Below are positions 10,401-18,677 of a stretch of DNA of 64,000 nucleotides, one piece after another. Under the pieces are notes generated by a model that saw nothing but the letters and a program-made list of their open reading frames with translations, was not told where the DNA came from and did no database searches. The stretch is from Misgurnus anguillicaudatus. Lineage: Eukaryota; Chordata; Actinopteri; Cypriniformes; Cobitidae. Position numbers and translations under genes: made by a program. The DNA is taken from NCBI RefSeq assembly GCF_027580225.2, contig NC_073353.2:36677001-36741000 (forward strand), in the 5' to 3' direction. How positions within the stretch are numbered: position 1 is the stretch's first letter; each line of letters starts with the position of its first letter.

Positions 10401-13400
10401 CATAATAAAGTGCCCCCTTTTCAACCAAACTGTCCTTGCGTCCATTGGGGAAAATGCGAGCCCAGGAAATTGAGAGCTGGTAGTTAGGGGACAGCATACC
10501 CCTGAGCAGATACGCATCATAGTCCACTTTGTGATAACTGTCACAGGCCAGATCGGTGGTCTGATTGTCAAAGACATGATCTTCGTGGCTAAAACGGTCC
10601 CATATGGTCTCGCCCTTCCCATGTTCAGCCCAGCCGCCCTCCACTTTGAAACTCTCACTGGAGACTGACCATTGAAAACCAGCTGGGAATGATCCAACCA
10701 GGAATTGATCTCGGTCCACTTCAGTCTGAGTTTTAAATTTCTCCCATACTTTTTGGTATGAAAATGAAGAAGCCGATTTTTGATGGAAACCATCAAAATG
10801 GTCATTCTGCAGACTGAATGACAATGTACACAAACTTACTACAATGACTTTATAAATGCATTTTTTGGGAACATATATGGGTGTATATTGTACACTCTCA
10901 GGAAATAAGGTACAAAAGCTGTCACTAGGATGCAGTGGCGGCTCGTGACTGCTCATCCGAGGGCGCAAATTCAAAATATGTGTTCGGAGTGTCATTGCTC
11001 GTGTTTTCAAAATATGTGTTTGTGGTGTCATGTAAACCAGGGGTCACCAACGTGGTGCCCGCGGGCACCAGGTAGCCCGCACAGAGTCTGTAAGGTGCCC
11101 GCTAAAGCACATTCTATTAATAGTCTCAACTGTAATATTTATTCATTACATATTTTTTTATATTAGCTTGGCTTGGTTTACGTATGTTACAATTTTAAAC
11201 AATACTAAAACATATAAACAAGTCAAATAAAATAAAATAAACAAGTAAAACAAAAAAGTAGACTATATCAAAAAGTAGCCCTCCAGATTGTTTTATCCAT
11301 TGTGGTAGCCGGTGTTGGGGAAAGTTACTTTTAAAAGTAATGCATTACAATATTAAGTTACTCCCAAAAAAAGTAACTAATTGCATTACTTAGTTACTTT
11401 TCATGGAAAGTAATGCTTAAGTTACTTTTAGTTACTTTTGCGTTACTTTTTCTTGGCTAAAGCTTGATCTCTTTCAGGTCTTGCAGGTGTTTTTATGACT
11501 GAAAAGTTCTGCATTCAGAAATTGCATATTTCATCACAAAAATGTTTAGCTTTGGCCTGCCATCTCAGTTTCTGACTCAAACTGTTTTCACACAGGCACA
11601 GAGAGTGCATACGTTTAGTTTAATTCAGTACATATTTTTTAATCAAATTAATTAAACTAAAAAAGTAACTTGAGTTACTTTTTTGAAAAAGTAACTCAAA
11701 TATTCATGTGTACATTTAAAAAGTAATGCGTTACTTTACTCGTTACTTCAGAAAAGTAATATTATTACGTAACTCAAGTTACTTGTAATGCGTTACCCCC
11801 AACACTGGTGGTAGCCCTTGCTCATAAAAAGGTTGGAGACCCCTGATGTAAACCATATGCATCACGTGTTTCGTCAAAATAAGTGCCTGCTGCACACGCG
11901 TCAAAACCGTTTATGATTAAAGAGACGCTCACGTTCACAAAATACACGCAAGACACTCCCTTGACAGTAAACTTTGATTACGCATGAGATTATGCGAGTA
12001 TCTGGCAAACGCGAGCGTCTCTTTTATCATAAACCCTTTAGATGCATCTGCAGCAGGCACTTATTTTAACAAGACACGTGATTCGCATAGGATCTCTTGA
12101 CGCACAGATCACATATTTTGAAATTATGAACCACACACATGACGTGCTACATACATGTTGTGACGGACTTCGCATCCAGCGCCCTCAAGAAAAGAAATCA
12201 CCGGCCGCCACTGCTAGGATGGTACCCTTTCAAAAAGTACACATTTGTACCTAAAGGGTGGATATTAGTAACTCAATGGTACAAATTAGTACTTCAAAGG
12301 TAACAAACAGGTACCTCATAGGCACATATATATACCTAAATGGTACATTTTACGACCTTTTCAAAGGGTACGGTCTCAGTGATAGCAGTCCCATATTCAC
12401 AAGCTGTGAATATGTGTGTATATAAATATAGTATGAAAATGGGACCCTGTCTGTGAAAACCCAGCTAAAGTCACACACACGCACGTGCGCGCACACGCAC
12501 AACCGCACATACGCACGAGCGCGCACACACACACACCCAAAATATATGTTTTTGGTGTAAATGTTATACCTGTTGGATGTTTGTTCTTGATCCAGCTTCC
12601 CAAAAAGCTGTGTGATGTCACAGCCACTGATGTGAAGATCTTCGTTTTGTAAAACTGTAATAAATAACAACAACCAGGTTAACATCCAATATTTTCATTC
12701 CATTTGAATCTTTTTAAACGTTTACCTCTAAAAATACTGATAAGAGGCAGGAAATGATTTTCATGTTCATCACAGTCCCTGGTGGTCAGTTCATACAACA
12801 GGATGGACAGCTGACCACTGATATCCTAAAATAAGACTTGATGTTATTTCATTTCAGCTGTTTTGAGAATTATAAACGTGGGACACTGTGCAGACTGGTT
12901 ATAAAATCCTCATAAACCCTCACTTGTAACACCCTCAAGTTCTTGGTCAGAGTTTTCAGTTTACAGTCATACTGCAGGTGCACAGAGAGGAAATCCATAT
13001 ATGCCTGAAGGTGAGATAATAGAATATTATATGTGATATATTATGCGTATTATCAGCAATATCTAAAATGACTTGCCCTTCAACCATTACCATGTTTTTT
13101 GACCCCAGTTGATAAATGGAGGTAATATCTTCAGCTCTGATTCCAAGAGACAAGCGAATTCCTAAGAAATAAATAAAACATAATGATCAGTGTGACTGTT
13201 CTTATACTACTGTAAAAACGGTAGCACTTAATTTTACAGTACGTGTACTTACCTTGTACATATAGCCTATGGTAAATATGTTGTACTTACAGACAAATGT
13301 GTATTACTTACTTTTGAGTTTATACATGGTAATTAAAGAGTATCATTACTGTACTTACCAATGGTGCATACTTGGTAGTTAGTAACTCTAAGTAAGTACT

Positions 13401-14385
13401 GGGTACTCATTCTTGGCTTAAGACAACTTTGATAAACTTTTTTGATCCACTTCAAATGTTGACTAGTATATTTAGTACTTACAGGCAAGTGTGGGTTAAT
13501 GACAGGTACTTATAGCGTACATGCATGAATACTCATAACAAACACTACTGTACTTACAAATTGTATGTACATGGTCAGTGTACAGCACAAATGTTGGGGT
13601 TTTGATCTCAGGGAACCAACATACTAATAAAATGTATCCACAAATCCACTGTTATTCGCTTTGAATAAAGCATCTGCCAAATGCATAATTGTAAACTAAA
13701 CAATCTGTCACATTTAGGATGTATAGAGAGTCTCACCTGCAAACTTTTGATGGTAGAGTTTGTATATGTTTGTATGGCACTGGAAAGCATTTTGAAGTTC
13801 TTCATCATGAAGCTCATGCAGATGACTAAATGTTACAAACGTGTCTACCTGGTCTTTAAATGCAGCGAACACAAATCCAGCATACTGTTCAAACATCTGC
13901 ACCACTAATGGGTTCTCCCAACCTCCGTATGTGCTTCTGAAAGGTTCAGGTACAGACGAGCGTTGAAGGACCAGCAGAGGTTTTATGCCCGATTCAAGCA
14001 GTTGCCGCACAAGCGCCTTGTAACACTTCACCGTGCCTTCGTGCGGCTGGTTAGGATCACCTGTGGGAAGGATGTGAGACCATGATAGGGGAACTTTAAA
14101 GCGGTTCACCCCTTTGCTCTGAAGATACAAGAAGAACTTTCTGGATTCCAGGGGCAGTGGAGCCCTGCAGTCAAACACATCATCGCTTGCTGAAGTTCCT
14201 ACAGCTGAATTTAGGCTCTCCAAAGGTTCGGTCTGCAAGCCATATACAAGTTTGGTGGTCAAAGGACCTGAAAGTAACATGAAATCCTGTTGTTCAGCAT
14301 TACTGTAGCACCTGAAAACAGCCAAGACACCGAGAGTAAACAAGCTCTGTAAGAGCCTCATCATCATGCCACGGCAGTGTTTCAC
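1210..14385 (-). CDS. lct: Lactase-phlorizin hydrolase (17 exons, complete, 1,928 aa)
   Basis: Type I membrane beta-glycosidase (GH1 family) of the intestinal brush border. The mammalian enzyme splits lactose, phlorizin and glycosylceramides; in a fish, plant glycosides and glycolipids are the likelier substrates (inference). Exons in gene order: 13737-14385, 13073-13161, 12924-13004, 12726-12825, 12570-12654, 10126-10813, 9395-10040, 7514-9067, 7173-7441, 6802-7092, 5961-6159, 3026-3228, 2827-2933, 2152-2283, 1825-2048, 1502-1750, 1210-1430. All introns are GT-AG, phases agree throughout, and the total is 5,787 nt. The order is signal peptide, degenerate domain I, inactive domain II, active domains III and IV, membrane span (about 1886-1908), and a 20-residue cytoplasmic tail. 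Human LCT also has 17 exons and 1,927 aa (recalled). Start: the first ATG at 14385; three further ATGs at codons 7-9 are alternatives. The weakest junction is the intron 2 donor (CAA/GTCATT). Confidence 0.96.
1502..7441 (-). CDS. lct: lct exons 9-16: end of domain III and active domain IV
   Basis: Exon 9 (7173-7441) closes domain III with the [11 protein letters not shown] motif and opens domain IV. Exons 10-16 complete domain [18 protein letters not shown] (exon 10), WITINEP with acid/base Glu1534 (exon 11), the RPGTAPY and SDWAEPRNP segments (exon 12), LGWFAHPVF (exon 13), [13 protein letters not shown] (exon 14), YITENGVS with nucleophile Glu1743 (exon 15), and [16 protein letters not shown] (exon 16). 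Human counterparts of the two glutamates are 1538 and 1749 as recalled. The exon 12 acceptor is the AG at 3229-3230; a nearer AG inside the exon would break the frame. Intron 11, between exons 11 and 12, is filled by a fold-back transposon. Confidence 0.95.
2355..2599. mobile_element. TTAA-flanked MITE (AGGCGG ends) in lct intron 13
   Basis: TTAA at 2355-2358 and 2596-2599; inverted ends AGGCGGAGTCCA and TGGACTCCGCCT. A second copy in the same orientation lies at 62568-62805 with the same flanks. The inner part (AAAGCCAATGTTGATATTTG, ATAGACCCGCCCCACACATA) is shared by both copies. Confidence 0.85.
2604..2765. repeat. CCCAAC/GTTGGG repeat element in lct intron 13
   Basis: Alternating CAACCCAACATTGGGTC and GACCCAACGTTGGGTT units form several short inverted repeats. 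A truncated relative starts near 6245 in intron 10. It is a common fish DNA element type, not assigned further. Confidence 0.6.
3581..4185. mobile_element. Harbinger-like MITE nested in the fold-back
   Basis: Inverted ends GGGCGCACTCACACTATCC and GGATAATGTGAGTGCACCC, flanked by TTA (3578-3580, 4186-4188). A 3-bp TWA duplication is the PIF/Harbinger hallmark. The GC-rich inside has no reading frame of interest. It splits the left arm of the host fold-back. Confidence 0.75.
4361..4498 (+). pseudogene. THAP-domain N-terminal fragment (left arm)
   Basis: A 45-codon frame starting [10 protein letters not shown] and ending at TAG. It matches the start of THAP zinc fingers: Met-Pro at the N-terminus, a CC-X3-C first zinc pair, FYKL after about 20 residues, and a Trp in KWIADY. 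The second zinc pair (C-X2-H) would lie beyond the stop, so it cannot form a complete finger. THAP domains bind DNA and occur in P-element and Kolobok proteins. Probably a broken transposon gene. Confidence 0.6.
4629..4712 (+). pseudogene. Degenerate THAP-like fragment in the fold-back loop
   Basis: A third copy of the same start region with ATA in place of ATG ([13 protein letters not shown]), running out of frame after about 20 codons. It lies in the single-copy loop between the two arms, in the same direction as the left-arm copy. Confidence 0.5.
4787..4924 (-). pseudogene. THAP-domain N-terminal fragment (right arm)
   Basis: Mirror copy of the frame at 4361-4498, also 45 codons plus TAG, with His-to-Arg after the KLSS motif and otherwise identical residues. 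That both arms keep the frame and the stop shows the arms were copied, or have been kept alike, after the truncation. Confidence 0.6.
5141..5452. mobile_element. MITE nested in the right arm of the fold-back
   Basis: Inverted ends CAGTCCTCCTTTTTTT and AAAAAAGGAGGGACTG. Flanks TAAG (5137-5140) and TAAG (5453-5456) suggest a short target duplication; comparison with the left arm shows the empty site is CTAAG. Related pieces (AAGATCAAGGATTTTTG) lie at about 9273-9302 and about 43710-43750. Confidence 0.65.
6160..6801. other. lct intron 10 with repeat remnants
   Basis: Contains a truncated CCCAAC/GTTGGG element (about 6243-6310). Near 6630-6650, GACCAGGATTGGGAAGCACT resembles the end of a common fish hAT MITE. 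The rest is not recognised. Confidence 0.45.
7514..9067 (-). CDS. lct: lct exon 8: propeptide cleavage region and active domain III
   Basis: A single 1,554-nt exon encodes residues 780-1297. It begins with the end of domain II ([16 protein letters not shown]), passes through a linker with Arg-Ser-Arg ending at residue 861, and continues with nearly all of domain III. In the human protein the propeptide is cut at the matching place, after Arg868, just before a PSEVPS motif that is also present here, so the cleavage site looks conserved. The catalytic motifs are intact: ITFNEP with acid/base Glu1058 and ITENG with nucleophile Glu1268 (human Glu1065 and Glu1273, recalled). [16 protein letters not shown] and [11 protein letters not shown] are standard GH1 signatures. 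This exon alone is the longest open frame in the window. Confidence 0.96.
9273..9302. repeat. Small fragment of the 5141-5452 MITE family in lct intron 7
   Basis: AAGATCAAGGATTTTTGCCC followed by CGCAACAATCC is the reverse complement of the left part of the MITE at 5141. Too short to show ends. Confidence 0.5.
9395..10813 (-). CDS. lct: lct exons 6-7: domain II, catalytically dead GH1 domain
   Basis: Exon 6 (10126-10813) and exon 7 (9395-10040) encode a full-length GH1-like domain, about residues 335-780. The fold signatures are intact: [22 protein letters not shown] and LGWFAHPIF. Both catalytic glutamates are gone. The NEP motif reads GSP (Ser537 where Glu is expected) and the ENG motif reads GNG (Gly749). 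The human domain II, from memory, keeps HEP but also has GNG, so the nucleophile loss looks old and the acid/base loss looks lineage-specific (inference). The domain lies in the propeptide and is removed during maturation in mammals. Intron 7 is short and free of recognised transposons apart from a small fragment near 9.3 kb. Confidence 0.93.
11038..11845. mobile_element. hAT-type element, third layer of the nest
   Basis: Ends CAGGGGTCACCAACG and GGTTGGAGACCCCTG. Perfect 8-bp duplication ATGTAAAC at 11030-11037 and 11846-11853. A non-nested relative lies at 20079-20297. Interrupted by the innermost layer. Confidence 0.88.
11310..11807. mobile_element. hAT-type element, innermost layer of the nest
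   Basis: Ends CGGTGTTGGGGAAAGTTAC and CCCCCAACACTG, with many GTTACTTTT / AAAAGTAAC repeats inside. Perfect 8-bp duplication GTGGTAGC at 11302-11309 and 11808-11815. A second copy in reverse orientation is at 47624-48578. Confidence 0.88.
12472..12537. repeat. Purine-pyrimidine microsatellite (CA/CG)n
   Basis: Interrupted CACACACG, CGCACGTGCGCG and ACACACAC units in lct intron 5, about 30 nt downstream of exon 5 on the minus strand. Alternating purine-pyrimidine tracts of this kind can adopt Z-DNA. Confidence 0.8.
12570..14385 (-). CDS. lct: lct exons 1-5: signal peptide and degenerate propeptide domain I
   Basis: These five exons encode about residues 1-334. The N-terminus has a hydrophobic stretch at about residues 10-24, a plausible signal peptide. 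The rest resembles a glycosidase barrel only in part. The [10 protein letters not shown] motif and the GGWENP motif are present, but there is no NEP or ENG catalytic motif and the region is shorter than a complete GH1 domain. This fits the known family layout, in which domain I is a partial, inactive copy inside the cleaved propeptide that helps folding. Exon 2 (13073-13161) gives the [13 protein letters not shown] segment across the junction. Exon 3 is 81 nt, exon 4 is 100 nt and exon 5 is 85 nt. Exon 6 joins at the upstream AG (10814-10815), which restores the SLQNDHF frame. Confidence 0.9.
13162..13736. other. lct intron 1 with GTACTTAC-rich sequence
   Basis: GTACTTAC and GTAAGTAC strings recur about ten times between 13240 and 13580, suggesting an old repeat. 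Near 13645-13685, TCGCTTTGAATAAAGCATCT resembles the common teleost SINE tail motif CTTTGGATAAAAGCGTCTG. No ends are defined. Confidence 0.4.
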
Positions 14386-14600
14386 TGAAAGAGAGTTTTT
14401 ACAGCCACAACTGCTAATCTATAAAGCTGAGGTATCCGTGCAACAATCACTGAATTTAACTTTAATCCAATTAACAGGAGTTTATGACAGTCATTGGATT
14501 TTCATCACTTAGACTCTGAACTCAGATAAGTGCGATATACTGTGAAGTTGCACCTTTGATAAAACCCTGCAGTTGCAAAGGGCATTTATAAATAAAACAA
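14386..14600 (-). promoter_or_regulatory. Probable lct promoter with TATA-like box
   Basis: A TTTATA box on the minus strand (14420-14425) lies about 35 nt upstream of the first ATG. A transcription start about 30 nt below it would leave a leader of only about ten bases. From memory the mammalian lactase mRNA also has a very short leader, which supports this box. A second AT-rich palindrome containing TTTATAAAT sits near 14585. A GTTAAT...GATTAA string near 14463-14480 is HNF1-like but with off-consensus spacing. No CpG island is seen, as expected for a tissue-restricted gene. Confidence 0.4.
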
Positions 14601-17214
14601 ACCATGATCTGAGTAAATCAACTTTAGCTGCATGAATAATAAAATAATCTTTAAAAATAAATCTTATTTTTTGTGTGAAGTTTGATTTGAACCTGTATCC
14701 CAAAATCACATTCAGACTCCCAAACTGTTGTAAATGAAATCAGCAAGATAGGATTGCTGTATTTTATGTACATTTACAGACATTTAATAAATTCATTATT
14801 GAAGTACTTTGTACTACAGGAACAAAATGATCCCTTATCAAATAAAATGATTTTTTTGCATTTGCATAATAGAAATATTAAGATGGTGAGCTGACTTACA
14901 GACTTGATGCATTTGACATATTCAAGACTAATACATAACTGATATGAGTTTTACAATAGCCAATGCCAGATTTACATCTATACATAAAAATGTAACTTTT
15001 TAGGTCCATTCTATAGTAGGGTGGTTCTTATTTTTCAACTTTTAAAAGTTCATCCTCTCACCCCACCAATATGTTTTAAGGTGCAGTGTGTCATTTTTAG
15101 AAGGATCTTTTGACAGAAATGCAAAATAATACACAAAACTATATTATCAGGGGTGTATACAGACCTTTCATAATGAACCCTTATGTGTTTATTACCTTAG
15201 AACGGAACCTTTTTATCTACATGCACCGAGGGTCCCCTTACATGGAAGCCGCCATTTTGTGCTGCCATTTTTTCTACAGAAGCCCTTAAAGGACATTTTT
15301 GTACTAAGTTGTCACTGACGATGACATGTTTGTCCAGTGGTGGCTACCGTAGCTTCTCTATGTGCTTCAAAAGTGAGGGGTGAGCCGTGGACTGAGCCGT
15401 TGGTTGCAATTCGCAACCTCACCACTAGATGCCGCTACAATTTACACACTGCGCCTTTAAATAAAATAAAATAAAATAAAAAAAATTAGGCAATTTTTTA
15501 TATTAATTAATATTTAGATGTTGCTCAAGACTTTTGAAGTTTAACACATTCGCGTATTATCTGATACTTTGTGCTAGCATGTATAATTGTTTTATAATAT
15601 ATAATTATGGCAGCAATGGACTTATTTGACCATCCTCAATGCAATTAAAACTCATGTCTTTCAAAGTAAGAAAGCTTCAATGTGAATGAAGCACAACAGA
15701 CAATATACACTGAGACAATGGCTGAAGCAACAGGAAGCAAGTCCGCTATATGGATACTCAGATCAGAATAGACTGAAATAACTGGAACAAAGTTACCCTC
15801 CAAGAAGCAAGTTTTATGTGTGTGGTGCGTTTTTAAATGATACAGTTTTTGCAAAAATATGTGATATCGGAAATATTAAGGCTTTGAGCAACCTCTGGAT
15901 ATTGTAGAAACAATTAAAAATGTTGCATAGCGTGTTTTTATTGATAACCTCCTAACACATTTAGGGGGTGAGAGTTGAACATAAAAAAATGTATCCATTA
16001 TAAGGAACACCTCATTCTATAGGCATGGTTACTAGATTAATGCCGACAATCTGAAAACAGTATTTGTTACTACAAATGTTAACCTGGACCTCAAAACCAG
16101 TTTTAAGGGTAAATTTTGGGAAACTGAAATGAATACATCATCTGAAAGCTGAATAAATAAGATATCCATGGATGTATGGTTTGTTACAATAGGACAATGG
16201 CTGCGTCCAAATAAGTGAAGCGCTCTTAACGCACACTAAACCCACACATCGCTTCGGAGCAGAATTCAAGGCTAAGCGTATCACATCACGCATTATGTTC
16301 TGGATGTAAATCGTAAAACTTGCCAAGACCCCAAGACCTCGTGAGATGATGCGGAAAATTTTAATTGTAAGTTAATAAATGGATATTACATATTATTTTG
16401 GTAGTAAAAAGGAAGTGTTGCACATTTCATTTGTGCAAACATTATGTATTTTGTTAATAATCTGCAACCATTTTACTGCATAATTAGAAACAAATTAATT
16501 GTTTCGTTTTATTCAGGGACTACTGAATAAATAAACTTTAATAAAGTTGCAAGCACAAAACTAATTTTTTACAGGTGCAAAGAATTCTGCTTCTACAAGT
16601 GTTGATAATAAATTTCAGCAATGTTAATTTCAGAGTGTTTATGGGTTTATTTAAGAGAAAAAATATTTTTATAAATAAAAAACGAACAAGTCTTGGTGCA
16701 AATTGCTGCCACTAGCTGGATTGACATTTCTACACTTGCTAAGCATGTCCATCTGGTAATTTACTCTACATGCATGCTTGGGATCTTAACGCCAACCACT
16801 AGAACACTTGGGACAAATACAGGAAATACATCATGTAAATAGTCAAGTCGTTGACGGCAAGTGTGGGTATTAGGACACAGACAATATTTGGCTGAAAATC
16901 TGGCACAGGGTGCAAAAAAAAAAAAAAATTCAAATATTAAGACAATCGCCCTTAAGTTTCCCAAATGAAGTCCTTAGCCACACATTTTACTAATGATAAA
17001 TTTATGGTAGGAAATTTACAAAATATCTTTATTGAATATGAATCTTTACTTAATATTCTATGATCTTTTGGCATAAAAGAAAAATTTATAATTTTGACCC
17101 GTACAATGCATTGTTGGCTATTGCTACAAATATACCCATGCTACTTATGACTGGTTTTGTGTTCCATTGGTCACATATTGTTTTTACCATTGCACAACAA
17201 CAAATAAGTCACAG
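14600..17214. other. Intergenic region between lct and cx43.4
   Basis: AT-rich. Contains one TTAA-flanked MITE (15076-15460) and a short AAAAT tract directly after it. The rest shows no repeat ends, RNA gene or conserved reading frame that I can recognise. Confidence 0.6.
15076..15460. mobile_element. TTAA-flanked MITE (GGTGCAGTGTG ends)
   Basis: Inverted ends GGTGCAGTGTGT and ACACACTGCGCC with TTAA on both sides (15076-15079, 15457-15460). The inside includes GAAGCCGCCATTTTGTGCTG. A common fish repeat type. A (AAAAT)n microsatellite follows at 15461-15483. Confidence 0.7.
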
Positions 17215-18677
17215 AAGCAAACTTTAGTTCAAAGGTTTATTTTAGCATATCACAAAATACATCTCTTACAAAAAACCTTACAAAAACTGATCAGAAAATA
17301 CAAAAAAAATGAGATGACAAAACATTTATAGAAAAGTAGAAAACCTGGCCGTTACAAAAATGACTTCGTACAAAACTGCTGCATGATAACTTTTGTTGCT
17401 ACTTTACCATATATAAAACTTCACACTCTATGGCTTTGAGTTCAGTTGTGTGATCTTATCGCCACTGCAAGCAAACTGCATTTGGTCAAACTCATTTGTA
17501 TTTGCATAGAGAGGCAAAATATTGACTGATATGAACAGAAATCAAGATAAATGACCTTTAATAAAAACTGAAACGTGAAATGTAACTGAAATAAAGCCAT
17601 ATTTACTAGTGCTTCCAACTGCGTGAGGCACAAGAAATGCTTAGACATTCTTGAAACAATTCTCAAAAACGAAATATAATATTGTAACATAAGACTGCAA
17701 CTATTAGTCTACAGAGAAGCCAAGAAATCAGTGGCATAATCACCAAAATACTTCTCATATACAACTAAGTAACACAATATGCAAATAAAATATCAAAAGC
17801 CTCTTTGTATGACAATAATTAAGATTTCACAAGTATTCAAGCATTTTCCAGGTTTCCTTTTTGTTCATCTGGACAAGATGTGACGCAAAACTTGGTCACG
17901 AAAACGGAGTGACGCTGCAGCTTCTGCTCGTACCTCAGACCTTTCCAGTTAAAGCGGCTAAATGTGAAACGCTCCGTTTCTACAAACCAACCCATGTTAA
18001 ATACAGCAGCCTTGTCCAGCTTACAAACAAACAAACAAACACAAACTAACTGTGGTCCACTACTCAAACACAGAACGGTTTTAAACACACAAGCTAAACT
18101 AAATTTCTAATGTAGTTTTAAACTGGCTCAATCTAATTTTGGAATGGTAAAGATAACATGTAAACTCCAGTTTTAAGGCATTTTTGAGATGCAACTTTTG
18201 GCGCTTCCTAAGAAGTGTGGCAAACAAATGGAAGAACCACTGATTTCCCCCCACAAAAAATACACAAATAAATCCCCCCTCCCCGCCCCGAAAAGAGATG
18301 AAATACAGAGACATTGCACAGTCGCCTAGTGAACGAGGAGTTCGTCGTCAAGAAAAACATCTTCCTAACTAGCTTTTGGGCACTTTGGAGTATTAGGCAG
18401 ACTGGCTAGTGTCAAGTATAACTGGCTGGTGAGATTCTACTTTGAGATCATAGCTTGCCGTTTCCTTGCCAAAATACTGCCCGGCACAATCTCGCTAATT
18501 CACCAGTCTGGACGCGCACACGTACTCATGTCAGTCTTAAGTTGATTCACGCACTTTCAAAGCAGCCAAATGTAAAACAAACAAACACACAAAGACTCCG
18601 TCCACTTTCCCAGTTGAGAAATGCCAGCCAAAGTTGGGGTGCTTAGCTGTACAAGAAAGCAGATGATGGCCTCTTCC
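17215..18677 (-). other. cx43.4: cx43.4 3' untranslated region
   Basis: About 1.45 kb downstream of the stop codon with no coding frame of interest. AATAAA on the minus strand lies at 17236-17241; a second at 17028-17033 is an alternative end. Short reading frames here are rejected as UTR noise. A (CAAA)n tract lies at about 18027-18045 on the plus strand. Confidence 0.5.
17236..17241 (-). terminator. Candidate poly(A) signal of cx43.4
   Basis: AATAAA on the minus strand about 1.44 kb after the stop codon. It is followed within about 200 nt by another AATAAA (17028-17033), so the true end is not settled. Confidence 0.4.

Larger units (their letters stand above)
10933..12213. mobile_element. 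hAT-type element, second layer of the nest
   Basis: Inverted ends CAGTGGCGGCTCGTGA and GCCGCCACTG. Perfect 8-bp duplication CTAGGATG at 10925-10932 and 12214-12221. The inside is a loose fold-back with repeated CATATTTTGAA-like strings and no transposase. Interrupted by the third layer at 11038-11845. A remnant of the same family is near 32069-32160. Confidence 0.85.
10892..12386. mobile_element. GGTACC-rich MITE (copy 2), outermost layer of a nested stack
   Basis: The left end ACACTCTCAGGAAATAAGG and the right end CGGTCTCAGTGATAGC frame the element. The segment GCTGTCACTAGGATG plus GGTACCCTTTC is split by a hAT insertion at 10933-12213. The joined inside is an imperfect inverted repeat like the copies at 621-831 and 52342-54102. 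It lies in lct intron 5. Confidence 0.7.
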
